Assembly (NCBI RefSeq): GCF_008016535.1
Contig: NZ_SAXY01000070.1
Location: 1-44,408 of the forward strand
Length of the DNA: 44,408 nucleotides
Direction of reading: 5' to 3'
Source of the DNA: Brachyspira pilosicoli
GTDB lineage: Bacteria; Spirochaetota; Brachyspiria; Brachyspirales; Brachyspiraceae
The notes below the pieces were generated by a model. It saw nothing but the letters and a program-made list of their open reading frames with translations, was not told where the DNA came from and made no database searches. Shown piece after piece: positions 33,483-42,494 of the stretch. The number at the start of each line of letters is the position of its first letter. Position 1 is the stretch's first letter. The position numbers and the translations under genes are program-made.

Positions 33483-34481
33483 CTATTTTATTTTCCTTAA
33501 ATATATTGAACCTGATCTATATTTTACTATTTCAGGATATTTTTTACACAAATAATCAGGAAAACATAATATTTCAAAATTATCATTATATTGTAAAAAA
33601 GACCTCAACATATAAGCTTCTGTATAAGCTCTTCTCTCTTTGTCAATCCAAATACTAGGATATTCAAAAGGATAAGGTATATCATGTATATGTATGATAA
33701 CTCCTTTATTCAAATTGGGTAATATATCAAAAAACTGTCTATTTATATCACCAAATGGTCTGCAAACATGGGAAGAATCTATAAATAACAAGTCATTTTC
33801 TTCTAACTTAGAAAACACCTCTAAATCTACATCCTGTTGATTCTTTTCTATAATTGAAATATTGTCAGTCTCGAACAATAATGATTTTAATCTATCTGGT
33901 CTTGGTTCTATAGATAAAATATTAATCTCATTATTAAATATATTATTATTAATATCCAGCATAAGAGCTGTTGAAAAACCAGAACCTATTTCTATTATAT
34001 TATTAGGTTTAATATAATTTATTATTGAATATAAACAAGAAGCACAATTAATTTCATACCAACCATTATTATAATAATATCTATACTTATCATTTTTTTC
34101 TTTTGGAAAATCAAATTTATCAAAAAACTTTCTTATTTTATTATAGAATTCTAACTGAACATCATCATTCATATTAATAGCATTAATATTATACATAAAA
34201 CTAGTATTATTTTCTATTTTTTTAAATCCATCATTAAGTTCATCTTGTGGCGGGTATGGAGATTCATAATGACCAATTGGTACTATTCTATTATATCCTT
34301 TGTCATACAAATATTTTTTTATATATTCTTCTTTATTTTTTTCTATGTTATCTAATTTTTTTTGCATACTATCTAAATTATTAAAATATTCTATAAAAAA
34401 TTCTCTTAATAAATTTCTAAGTTTTTTAAATGGTATATACCAAACTATATCATCTATATTTTTTCTTATTTTCTCATTCAT
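33483..34481 (-). CDS. Class I SAM-dependent methyltransferase-like protein
   Basis: 332 residues. The Rossmann part begins near 160 with NIIEIGSGFSTALML (motif I, 161-175), then INILSIEPRPDRL (motif II acidic end), NDLLFIDSSHVCRPFGDI and GVIIHIHDIPYPFEYP. The 150-residue N-terminal part is helical and charged, without known domain. Resembles methyltransferases found among surface-polysaccharide or glycan genes, but the substrate is unknown and no such genes adjoin. AGGGAG ribosome site. Its leader contains a strong terminator-like hairpin and a GTGTT repeat tract, suggesting variable or conditional expression. Confidence 0.75.
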   Translation of the reverse strand: MNEKIRKNIDDIVWYIPFKKLRNLLREFFIEYFNNLDSMQKKLDNIEKNKEEYIKKYLYDKGYNRIVPIGHYESPYPPQDELNDGFKKIENNTSFMYNINAINMNDDVQLEFYNKIRKFFDKFDFPKEKNDKYRYYYNNGWYEINCASCLYSIINYIKPNNIIEIGSGFSTALMLDINNNIFNNEINILSIEPRPDRLKSLLFETDNISIIEKNQQDVDLEVFSKLEENDLLFIDSSHVCRPFGDINRQFFDILPNLNKGVIIHIHDIPYPFEYPSIWIDKERRAYTEAYMLRSFLQYNDNFEILCFPDYLCKKYPEIVKYRSGSIYLRKIK

Positions 34482-34504
34482 TTATTGTCTCCCTAAATTT
34501 ATTT

Positions 34505-34549
34505 AAAATAAAAAAGCAATATTGTATCTCAAAAAAGATACAATATTGC
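34505..34549 (-). terminator. Strong terminator hairpin in front of the methyltransferase gene
   Basis: Perfect 13-bp stem (34516-34528 with 34537-34549, GCAATATTGTATC / GATACAATATTGC, 8-nt loop) and on the minus strand a TTTTTTATTTT tail. It stands between the putative promoter and the methyltransferase ATG 24 bp further on, so it would act as an attenuator or end a short separate RNA. Confidence 0.65.
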
Positions 34550-34584
34550 CTATAATTTTTATTATTATTGAATAGTTTAGCTTA

Positions 34585-34614
34585 GTGTTGTGTTGTGTTG
34601 TGTTGTGTTGTGTT
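34585..34614. repeat. Pentanucleotide tract (GTGTT)6
   Basis: Six perfect tandem GTGTT units (AACAC on the minus strand), non-coding, at the expected start of the minus-strand leader of the methyltransferase gene. Confidence 0.9.
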
Positions 34615-34618
34615 CATA

Positions 34619-34647
34619 AATATACCAATACTATAACAGTTTTTCAA
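34619..34647 (-). promoter_or_regulatory. Putative methyltransferase promoter next to the GTGTT tract
   Basis: Minus-strand TTGAAA (34642-34647), 17-bp spacer, TATATT (34619-34624). A second candidate, TTGATA (34682-34687), 17 bp, TACAAT (34659-34664), lies upstream. With the first, RNA would start inside the repeat. Confidence 0.4.
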
Positions 34648-34778
34648 TTATATACTATATTGTATACTATACTATTTTATTTATCAATTATATCTATAGA
34701 TAAAGAAATATTAGTCATTATACATAATTATTACAACTATATTTTAAATAATTCCTTGTCAGCAACAAAAATATTATT

Positions 34779-34807
34779 TTGACAATTTCTATTTATTTGT
34801 TTATAAT
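34779..34807 (+). promoter_or_regulatory. mltG promoter
   Basis: Full consensus: TTGACA (34779-34784), 17-bp spacer, TATAAT (34802-34807); leader of about 35 nt with AAAGG. Confidence 0.7.
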
Positions 34808-34848
34808 TAATAAGCAATAATCAACTATACAAAGGTTTATACAAAATT

Positions 34849-35856
34849 ATGAAAAGAGTTTTAATTGTAATAGTTTCTATAGCTATAATATTCGCTATAT
34901 CAATAGTCAGTTTAATAATATATACAGCTTCCCCTATATCAAAAAATTCTCAAAAAGTATATTTCGAAATTAAACAAGGCGAAGGTGCTTATAATATATC
35001 AAAAAAGTTACAAGAACAAGGACTTATTAGAAATTCAAGACTATTTGTTGTATTAGCTAAACATTTAAAATATGATAGAAAACTTTTAAGTGGTTATTAT
35101 GAGCTTAATAAAAATATGAGTATGATAGATATAATGAAGCATTTAAATAGCGGAAAACAAGCTATGGTAAGACTCACTATTGCAGAAGGCAAAAACATAT
35201 ACGAAATAGCTAACTATTTAGACAATCAAGGCTTTACTACAAAAGAAGAATTTTTAAAAGCATGTCATGATAAAAAAATATTGGAAAAATATAATATTCC
35301 TTCTGATAGTGTGGAAGGATATATATTCCCTTCTACATATTATATAGTAAAAGGAAATCCTGCAGAAGTATTAGTTACTCATATGATAGATTCACTTTTT
35401 AAACAGTTTCCAGATTTGGAAGAGAGAGCAAAAAAAATAGGAAGAACAGTACATGAAGTATTAACTATGGCTTCTATTGTAGAAAAAGAGATGGGACCTA
35501 ATGATGACCCTAAATTAATAGCCTCTGTATATTATAATAGATTAAATATAGACAAAAGACTAGAGGCAGACCCTACAACAATTTATGCTATGACTTTAGT
35601 AAAAGGTGATTATATAGAAAAACCAAATTTAAAATATGATGACTTGCGTATGGTTCACCCTTATAACACTTATAAAAATACAGGACTTCCTCCAGGACCA
35701 ATATGTTCAAGCAGTGCTAAAGCTATAGAAGCATCATTAAACCCTGCTAAAACAGATTATATATTTTTTGTAGCAGACGGCACAGGCAAACATGCTTTCT
35801 CTGTAACATATGAAGAGCATTTAAGAAACATTGATAAATATATTTTTAAAAAATAA
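34849..35856 (+). CDS. mltG: Endolytic murein transglycosylase MltG
   Basis: Cleaves nascent glycan strands at the inner membrane and sets their length. 335 residues with one N-terminal membrane segment (about 4-26), a LysM-like part (FEIKQGEGAYNISKKLQEQGLI) and the YceG catalytic domain: EGYIFPSTYYI, ASIVEKEM (catalytic Glu at 212), VYYNRLNIDKRLEADPTTIYA, PYNTYKNTGLPPGPICSS and DYIFFVADGTGKHAFS. Ribosome site AAAGG is rather distant (13 nt). Monocistronic; a weak ATAACAA/TTGTTAT hairpin follows. Confidence 0.94.
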   Translation: MKRVLIVIVSIAIIFAISIVSLIIYTASPISKNSQKVYFEIKQGEGAYNISKKLQEQGLIRNSRLFVVLAKHLKYDRKLLSGYYELNKNMSMIDIMKHLNSGKQAMVRLTIAEGKNIYEIANYLDNQGFTTKEEFLKACHDKKILEKYNIPSDSVEGYIFPSTYYIVKGNPAEVLVTHMIDSLFKQFPDLEERAKKIGRTVHEVLTMASIVEKEMGPNDDPKLIASVYYNRLNIDKRLEADPTTIYAMTLVKGDYIEKPNLKYDDLRMVHPYNTYKNTGLPPGPICSSSAKAIEASLNPAKTDYIFFVADGTGKHAFSVTYEEHLRNIDKYIFKK

Positions 35857-35894
35857 CAATATTTTGTTATAGAAGTTTTTATTTTATATAAATT

Positions 35895-36065
35895 TTTCTC
35901 GCATTACGAGGTGAGAACTTCGTCAAAAAGTTTTCCCTTTCGGTCACGCTTCGCAGGGAGCTAGTCCCCACAAATAATAAAAAAGTTAAAAATTTTCAGT
36001 ATATATTAAAACTATTATTTTATATCAACTTTTTCCCGTAGCAAAAAGTTGCAAAAAGTACAAAT
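35895..36065 (+). repeat. GC-rich intergenic repeats, copy 3
   Basis: In the 303-bp gap between mltG and the alcohol dehydrogenase gene. Block 35898-35975 contains GAACTTCGTCAAAAAGTTTT, TTTCGGTCACGCTTCGCAGG and GGGAGCTAGTCCCCACAAAT; block 36026-36065 contains CAACTTTTTCCCGTAGCAAAAAGTTGC, itself an inverted repeat (CAACTTTTT / AAAAAGTTG). No ORF. Confidence 0.65.
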
Positions 36066-36159
36066 ATTTCAACTATATATATTGAATATATATGAAGTAT
36101 AAAGTTAATATAAATATTTTAGCTAAAAAATACAGTTCTTTTGGTAAAAATTTTTAGTA

Positions 36160-37332
36160 TCAAACATTACAGCTTCTAAATATATTAAACACATCGTCTT
36201 TATTTAAAGCTCTAAAATGATTAAAAGTTAAGCTTCCATTTTTTGTAGTTCTATTCGTAAGTAAATCAAGCATATTATCATCTTGAATGCCTATACCTAA
36301 TTCTGTAAAATTGGTAGGCATATTAATTTGTTTGAAATATTCTATAGTTTTATTTATTCCTTCAAGAGCATCATCAACATTCCACACATTTTTTGCATAT
36401 TTTCTAAATCGCTCTTTAGTATAATCAGAATAATCATAGCAATATTTAGCCCAATGTCCCCAAACAGTAGAAAGGCTAGCTCCATGTGCCACGTCAAATT
36501 GAGCACTAAGTTCATGACCAAATTTATGTACTATAAAATCAGCCTCGTTTCCTAAACCTGTTAAAGTATTATGCGACAAACTTCCGCACCACATAAGCTC
36601 GCTCATAGCATCATAATTAGTTTTATCTTTCATAGCTATAAGACCATTTTTTATTACAACTATTAGTAATGCCTCAGCAATAGCATCAGTAGTTTCATTA
36701 TAACAATTATCAGCAAAGTATCTATCTAAAGTATGCATCATAATATCCACTATTCCGCATGCTACTTGATAATAAGGCAAAGTAAAAGTAAAACAAGGAT
36801 TCATTATAGCAAATTTAGGGCGATTAAACTCTGTATTAAAACCTCTCTTTTCTAAAGTTTCATCATTTGTAAGTACTGATGATATGCTAGTCTCACTTCC
36901 TGCTGCAGAAATAGTAAGTATGCATCCTACTGGAATAATTTTTTCTAAAGTTTTCTTATTAGTCCAAAAATCCCAAATATCAACATCAGGATTTGCAACC
37001 CCTATCGCTATTGCTTTTGCAGTGTCTATTACACTTCCTCCGCCTACCCCTAAAATTAAATCAGCATTAAACTCTATAGCTTTTTTTACTCCAACTCTCG
37101 CATGCGAAAGTAATGGATTAGCTTTTACATTATTAAAAAAAGTATAATCAATATTTTCCTTTTTTAACATGTTTTCTATATTATCTAATAATCCATTTTC
37201 TTTTATTCTATTAGACCCATAAACTATAAATACTTTTTTAGCATTTAACTTTTTTATTTCTGAAGCAGTATTCTCTTGAGCATTTTTTCCAAATATTACT
37301 TTAGTAGGAAGCTGTAAATTAAAGCTTTGCAT
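36160..37332 (-). CDS. Iron-containing alcohol dehydrogenase (butanol dehydrogenase type)
   Basis: NAD(P)H-dependent aldehyde reduction to alcohols in fermentation. 390 residues. Nucleotide-binding GVGGGSVIDTAKAIA (about 94-108); metal ligands in CGIVDIMMHTLDRYF (Asp and His near 194-198), HKFGHELS and DVAHGASLS (two His near 267 and 281). TISAAGSETSISSVL is also typical. Closest in pattern to YugJ/BdhA enzymes; substrate range not deducible. AAGGGG ribosome site. Flanked on both sides by GC-rich repeats. Confidence 0.92.
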   Translation of the reverse strand: MQSFNLQLPTKVIFGKNAQENTASEIKKLNAKKVFIVYGSNRIKENGLLDNIENMLKKENIDYTFFNNVKANPLLSHARVGVKKAIEFNADLILGVGGGSVIDTAKAIAIGVANPDVDIWDFWTNKKTLEKIIPVGCILTISAAGSETSISSVLTNDETLEKRGFNTEFNRPKFAIMNPCFTFTLPYYQVACGIVDIMMHTLDRYFADNCYNETTDAIAEALLIVVIKNGLIAMKDKTNYDAMSELMWCGSLSHNTLTGLGNEADFIVHKFGHELSAQFDVAHGASLSTVWGHWAKYCYDYSDYTKERFRKYAKNVWNVDDALEGINKTIEYFKQINMPTNFTELGIGIQDDNMLDLLTNRTTKNGSLTFNHFRALNKDDVFNIFRSCNV

Positions 37333-37398
37333 ATTTTAACCCCTTATAAATAAAATATATATAGCTAAACAACTATCTTTTGACATTGAAGTTTTTTA

Positions 37399-37590
37399 TT
37401 CAACTTTTTCCTGCCGCAAAAAGTTTTCGCCCTACGGGCACGCTTAGCGAAAGTGCAAGTGTTTTAGCATTGTATGTTTAGAATATGTATAAACTATAAA
37501 ATAATACTAACATTTTAAGCTAAATAATGCAGTCCTTTTGCTTCTTTGGGCCACCAAAAGAAGTGGGGGTTCGGGGGCTAGTCCCCGAGA
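37399..37590 (+). repeat. GC-rich intergenic repeats, copy 4
   Basis: In the 321-bp gap between dapH and the alcohol dehydrogenase gene. Block 37399-37460: CAACTTTTTCCTGCCGCAAA, CGCCCTACGGGCACGCTTAG. Block 37529-37590: GCAGTCCTTTTGCTTCTTTG, CCAAAAGAAGTGGGGG and the hairpin GGGGG-CTAG-TCCCC. CTTCTTTGG / CCAAAAGAAG pairs across GCCA. Confidence 0.7.
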
Positions 37591-37653
37591 ATAAAAACTT
37601 AAAATAAAAACTTCTATAATAAAATATATATTTAAATATATAATAAACTAAAA

Positions 37654-38358
37654 TTATTTTCTTAAATCATCAACTAATTTTGTTTTATCAATTGTTTTAC
37701 TGTCTTTCTCTTTAATAACTTTAGCAGGGTTACCAGCAACAACTTGATTCTCTGATACATCTTCTATAACAACAGCACCTGCACCAATAACAGCATTTTT
37801 GCCGATATGAACACCCTCTAATACAACAGCATTAGCTCCTATTACAACATTATCCTCAACTATAACAGGTTTAGCAGAAGGCGGCTCTATTACTCCAGCC
37901 AATACTGCTCCCGCACCAATATGACAATTCTTACCAACAATAGCACGTCCCCCTAATACAGCTCCCATATCTATCATAGTGCCTTCTCCTACTTCTGCAC
38001 CAATATTGATAATAGCTCCCATCATTATAACAGCATTATCCCCTATTTGTACTTTATCTCTTATAATAGCACCAGGTTCAATTCTCGCATTAACATTAAA
38101 ATAACTTAATGTAGGTACTCCAGAGTTTCTTCTGTCATTTTCTAAATAATAATCCATTATAAACTCTTTATACTCTTCTAATATTTTTTTTATTTCATCA
38201 TAATCGCCAACTATAAAATTAAAATCCCCATAAGAGAAAATTTTAGCATTAGTTTTTATATTTGATAAAGTTCCTTTTATATACGCTTTAACAGGTGTTT
38301 TTTTAGCAGAGTTTTTTATATAAGCAATTATATCTTCAGATTTTTTTAACATATCCAT
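37654..38358 (-). CDS. dapH: Tetrahydrodipicolinate N-acetyltransferase
   Basis: Acetylates tetrahydrodipicolinate in the lysine and diaminopimelate pathway. 234 residues, the usual size: N-terminal helical domain (about 1-85, with [23 protein letters not shown]), then left-handed beta-helix hexapeptide repeats ([28 protein letters not shown] ... [24 protein letters not shown]) and the [13 protein letters not shown] end. GGAGTG ribosome site. Stands alone in this window. Confidence 0.94.
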   Translation of the reverse strand: MDMLKKSEDIIAYIKNSAKKTPVKAYIKGTLSNIKTNAKIFSYGDFNFIVGDYDEIKKILEEYKEFIMDYYLENDRRNSGVPTLSYFNVNARIEPGAIIRDKVQIGDNAVIMMGAIINIGAEVGEGTMIDMGAVLGGRAIVGKNCHIGAGAVLAGVIEPPSAKPVIVEDNVVIGANAVVLEGVHIGKNAVIGAGAVVIEDVSENQVVAGNPAKVIKEKDSKTIDKTKLVDDLRK

Positions 38359-38466
38359 TTTTCACTCCAATGTTTAAATTTATAGATTAACATAATACAC
38401 AATTAATTAAAATTTGTCAAAAAGAATTTATTAAATAATATTATAATTTATAGTATATAAAAAATA

Positions 38467-38494
38467 TTTACTTTTATTATCTTTTTGATATAAT
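38467..38494 (+). promoter_or_regulatory. Promoter of Rpn copy 4 (leaderless)
   Basis: TTTACT (38467-38472), 16-bp spacer, TATAAT (38489-38494), 6 nt to ATG at 38501: the same geometry as the three tandem copies although the flanks are unrelated. Confidence 0.65.
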
Positions 38495-38500
38495 TTTTTT

Positions 38501-39359
38501 ATGAGAAATATCAATAGAATGAATGATTATTTTGTGCGTTATCTTTTAGGCTCTGTAGGTCATGAAGATGTACTTGAAAATATAGTAAATTGTGTACTTA
38601 GAGATTTAGGCTTCCAAGAAGTTCATAATTTAGATATAATCAATCCTCATAATCTACCAGAAAATATTAATCTTAAAGAATCAGTTCTTGATGTAAAAGC
38701 AATTACAAAAGATAAGAAAAAAATCATTATAGAAATACAATTATCTGGAAATATAGATTTTGTAAAAAGAATATTTTATTATATATCAAAAAATATTGTT
38801 AGTGAATTAAATGAAAATGAATCTTATGATATTATTAGTCAAGTAATAAGTATCAATTTTATAAACTTTAATATGGATTTTAATGATGAAGGCAAAGCTC
38901 ATAGATGTTTTAAATTAATAGATACTAAAAATCATAATGTATCATTAGATATGATGCAGATGCATATAATAGAAATACCAAGATTTATAAAAATTCTTAA
39001 TAATTCAAATATAGATGATATTAAGAAAAACAAAATATTCTTGGATAGAATTTTTTACAGTTAAGGATTTAGATAAAGTTAAAGAAAAATTAAAGGAGGT
39101 AAATGAAATTATGCCTAAAGTAATTGATAAATATGAGAGATTTATATCAAGTGAAAAAGAAATGGCGGTTTATAATGCAAGAGATGCATTTTTATATGGT
39201 CAAACATTAATGCTTAAAAGAGAAAGAGAAGAAGGTATAAAAGAGGGCATAGAAAAAGAAAAATATTCATTAGCTAAAAACATGAAAGAGAAAAATATGG
39301 ATATAAATCTTATTAGTGAATTAACTAAACTTAGCATAGAAGAAATAAAAAAATTATAA
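38501..39359 (+). pseudogene. Rpn family PD-(D/E)XK nuclease, copy 4, frameshifted
   Basis: The nuclease half (38501-39064, 187 codons; Asp64, Glu78, Gln80 present) runs into a stop after a frameshift, while the C-terminal half continues in the +1 frame to 39359 (YSWIEFFTVKDLDKV matches CWLKFFTIKNN of copy 1). Removing one A from the five-A run at 39026-39030 restores a single frame. The break is only about 30 codons before the internal start, so the nuclease core is nearly whole but lacks its C-terminal part. Either a recent mutation, slippage variation, or a sequence error. No HsdS remnant adjoins this copy. Confidence 0.85.
39111..39359 (+). CDS. Internal ORF of Rpn copy 4 (RpnS-like short form, intact)
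   Basis: ATG at 39111 behind AAAGGAGGT (39092-39100); spacing about 11 nt, longer than in the other copies, with an out-of-frame ATG in between at 39103. Product 82 residues, MPKVIDKYERF to SIEEIKKL, with a degenerate GIKEGIEKE in place of the GIEQ repeats. It is downstream of the frameshift and so unaffected. Confidence 0.5.
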   Translation: MPKVIDKYERFISSEKEMAVYNARDAFLYGQTLMLKREREEGIKEGIEKEKYSLAKNMKEKNMDINLISELTKLSIEEIKKL

Positions 39360-39510
39360 TTGTATGTTAATTAATATAATTAAAAAAATAATATTTTAAT
39401 TTCACAATTAAATAAAATTTATAAACTATATAAATTAAGTCCCTATATGATTATTTATAAATAATATGCTAATTTTACAAAATAAAATTAAAACAATAAA
39501 ATAAATAAAA

Positions 39511-41454
39511 TCAATTTACCTTTTCTTTTACTATTCCGCTTCTATAAGCATTAAGCAATTCTTCTAAATCTGTTATTCTTTTGTTTAAACTAATACCAAT
39601 ATCAGTTTCTCCTACAGTAATTCTAGTTACAAATCTATCTACTATAGTTGTTTTTGAAGATATTCTAAAACCAGATTCTACTACCTCAGCAAAAGGTCTA
39701 TGCTCTGCTATAAACATTGCATTAGAGTTTGATATTAAAGTATAGCCTCCTATGCCTGTGCTTTTATGATATGCCTTTGAAAGTCCTCCGTCTATCACTA
39801 AAAGTATGCCTCCGCCTTTTATTGGGCTTTCTCCTTTATGAGTCTTTACTGGTACATGTCCATTGACTATATGTGATTTATGTATATCCAAATCAAACTC
39901 TTTTAATATACTCTCACAATAATCTTTTTTATCTATATGATAATAATATGAATTATAACTTTCTTTATGGGTTTCTTTATCTTCTATAAAATATCTTTCA
40001 AAGGTTGTCATTTTATTTTTGCCGAATAATGGAGATTTTGGTCCGCACCATAAATACCAGCAATAATCCAAAGCATTAAGCTGCTCTTCACTTCCTGCTT
40101 CACAGTAAAATGCCTTACGTACCTTATCTTCAACTTGCTTCAAATATCTCTTTCCAGATAAATATTGTCCGTCTATATATACATCATCAAAACTGCCGTC
40201 TTCTTTTGTAGGTATGCATCCATGATAAAGCAAATTACCATTAAATATTTTATATATTCCTCCCTTAGCATAAATATAGTTAGTATGCTTTTGAAGTGTT
40301 GGGCTATTGATAAAAGAAAATGCTAAACTCTGTATTAAAGTATTTTCTCCTTCTGTAAGTTCAAATGGGTTTTTAGGATTTATTGTTGGGAAGTTTTTAT
40401 CTTTAAGCTCATAAGTTTTACCATCAAGTTCTATTGTTCCTTTTTTATAATCGATCTTATCAAGAAGTATTCGTTCATCCATAGCATAATTTGGATGCCT
40501 TTTTATAAGCTGACATTCCAACTTAAACTGTATTATTGATATAGCCTTATGCATCTTTGAAGCTAAATCTTTATCAACCTCATCATATATATTTTTATCT
40601 AAAGTATTAGGTTTAAACACTTCGCAAGGGTCGTCTTTATAAACCTCATTAGCAAATGATGACAAAGCCCTTAAATTGATACCATAACTATATTCAAGCA
40701 AATCAAAATTATTATACCTCACAGCCAAACGAACAGCATTAGCAACACAAATTAAACTTCCCTTAGCAGCCCCAAGCCAATGTATATCATGATTTCCCCA
40801 AGCCATGTCAACTTCATTAAAATTCATTATACTCTCTATTACCTTATCTGGGTGAGGTCCTCTGTCATAAATGTCGCCCACAATATGAAGCCTGTCTATA
40901 CTGCATTTTCTTATCAAAGCACATAATGCCATAATAAACTTTTCTGATGCAGATACATCTATTATAGAATCTATTATAGAAAAATAATAATTCTCTTTAT
41001 TGTCTTCAACAGATGTTTGTAAAAGTTCATCAAGTATATAAGCAAAGTTTTGAGGCATCTTCTTTCTAATCTTTGACCTTGTATATTTGCTAGTAACAAG
41101 TTTGCATATTCTAATAAGTCTATATATAGTTATTCTGCTCCAATCATTAAAATCTTCTTTTGCAGATTTTTTATTAATCATATTCTTTGTATCTACTATA
41201 AGTATTTGAAGTTCTATTCTCTCATTTTCCGTTAAAGTATTTCTAAATAATATTTCTATTTTCTCTTTTATAACCCCAGATGAAGTGCCTATTAAATATT
41301 CAAAGCCTTCAGATTCTCCATGTATATCGCTTAAAAAATATTCTGTACCTTTGGGTAATTTAGATATGGCTTTTAAATTGATAATTTCAACGGAAGCATC
41401 ATCTATTGTTGGGTATTCTTTTGATAATAGTTCTAAATAATCTTTATCTCTCAT
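39511..41454 (-). CDS. fbp: Fructose-1,6-bisphosphatase, class III
   Basis: Gluconeogenic phosphatase of the Bacillus Fbp type. 647 residues, near the usual 640-670. Metallophosphatase motifs: FLSDIHGESEGFEYLI (about 41-56), HIVGDIYDRGPHPDKV, and MAWGNHDIHWLGAAKGS; later NGHVPVKTHKGESPIKGGGILLVIDGG and TGIGGYTLISNS. GGAG ribosome site. Monocistronic on the minus strand; the 150 bp behind it (39360-39510) hold no recognisable element. Confidence 0.95.
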   Translation of the reverse strand: MRDKDYLELLSKEYPTIDDASVEIINLKAISKLPKGTEYFLSDIHGESEGFEYLIGTSSGVIKEKIEILFRNTLTENERIELQILIVDTKNMINKKSAKEDFNDWSRITIYRLIRICKLVTSKYTRSKIRKKMPQNFAYILDELLQTSVEDNKENYYFSIIDSIIDVSASEKFIMALCALIRKCSIDRLHIVGDIYDRGPHPDKVIESIMNFNEVDMAWGNHDIHWLGAAKGSLICVANAVRLAVRYNNFDLLEYSYGINLRALSSFANEVYKDDPCEVFKPNTLDKNIYDEVDKDLASKMHKAISIIQFKLECQLIKRHPNYAMDERILLDKIDYKKGTIELDGKTYELKDKNFPTINPKNPFELTEGENTLIQSLAFSFINSPTLQKHTNYIYAKGGIYKIFNGNLLYHGCIPTKEDGSFDDVYIDGQYLSGKRYLKQVEDKVRKAFYCEAGSEEQLNALDYCWYLWCGPKSPLFGKNKMTTFERYFIEDKETHKESYNSYYYHIDKKDYCESILKEFDLDIHKSHIVNGHVPVKTHKGESPIKGGGILLVIDGGLSKAYHKSTGIGGYTLISNSNAMFIAEHRPFAEVVESGFRISSKTTIVDRFVTRITVGETDIGISLNKRITDLEELLNAYRSGIVKEKVN

Positions 41455-41634
41455 AATAAAACTCCAAAATATTATTTAAAAATATATATGAAAATATTTT
41501 TTTATTGTAGAATAACTCCGATATAATATATAAGTATATACAAAAAATAATATTAATCTATTATTATGAAAAATATAATAATAAATTTAACTAATTTTTA
41601 TAATATTAATATATAATTAATATAAAAAAGAGTA

Positions 41635-42465
41635 ATGTTTATGGCTGAAATTAAAAATGTAAAAATATTTCATTCTATAAGGGGTGTATCTCAGAATTTT
41701 GGAGAAATTCCAAAAATAGATTTGGAAATTGATTTAGACAATGAATATAATATATACAAATATAAAGATGATAATATTATAAGAAAACTTAAAAATATCA
41801 TAATATCTAAATTAGAAGAGGCAAATATTACAAAACAAGATAATATTATGCTATATAAAATAGCACCAAATAGTATACTAGTGTCTATAGCATTTATATT
41901 AGAAAAGTATAAATATAATTTTGATTTTTTACCAAAACCTAAAGATTCTCTTATTTGGGGATATAAAGATATTGATATTAGCGACCCTGAATTAACCAAT
42001 TTTATAGAGAGCAAATTAACTCAATTAAGAATATCAAACATAAATCAGCCAATAGGTATAATATTATCAGGCAGGTCTAATGTGGATAATATAGAAGAAG
42101 TTTATAAAGATAATGAAAACCTAATTATAAATAAAGGCTTTGATTATTCATATACAAATATCATAACTATCACACATGAAATAAGACTGCAAGAAAACTC
42201 TGATAAAAGTTTAGTAAATAAAAAATGTTATGATATATTTGTAAGCGAAATAAACTCTATTTTTAATGATATAATATAATATAAAAATATTAAAGAAGTT
42301 CATATATTAAGCTCAATACTAGCGAATGGGCTTTTATATTTGGGAAAGAAAATGGCTAGTTATAAAAATAATCATCTAACATTTTATATTTATAATTACA
42401 GCAGCAATAATAATAGATATGAATTAGGCACAATACTAAATAGCAATTTAATAGATGAATATTAA
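41635..42465 (+). pseudogene. Orphan SAVED-domain-like protein, in-frame stop
   Basis: A 214-codon frame (41635-42279) ends in TAA, but the same frame goes on for 61 codons to 42465 with sequence that completes the fold: EVHILSSILANGLLYLGKKM then HLTFYIYNY, matching the SAVED pattern of His-hydrophobic strand, Gly-containing helix and YxY strand. The first half has a similar block (IMLYKIAPNSILVSIAFILEKY) and IGIILSGRSNVDN. SAVED domains bind cyclic oligonucleotides in CBASS and CRISPR-linked defence. No cyclase or effector nuclease adjoins, so this is an orphan, likely decayed. Assignment from pattern only. A start at ATG 41641 is equally possible. Confidence 0.5.
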
Positions 42466-42494
42466 TAATAATAGCTTTATAAAAATATTATAAT

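Noticed and set aside
34585-34782. 65-codon plus-strand frame beginning in the GTGTT tract
   Set aside because: It starts with a repeat-derived CCVVLCC stretch from a non-ATG codon, has no ribosome site, and overlaps the mltG promoter.
38990-39064. Programmed ribosomal frameshift in Rpn copy 4
   Set aside because: The shift needed is +1 and no +1 slippery codon, internal ribosome site at the right distance or downstream structure is evident; an extra A in a homopolymer explains it more simply.
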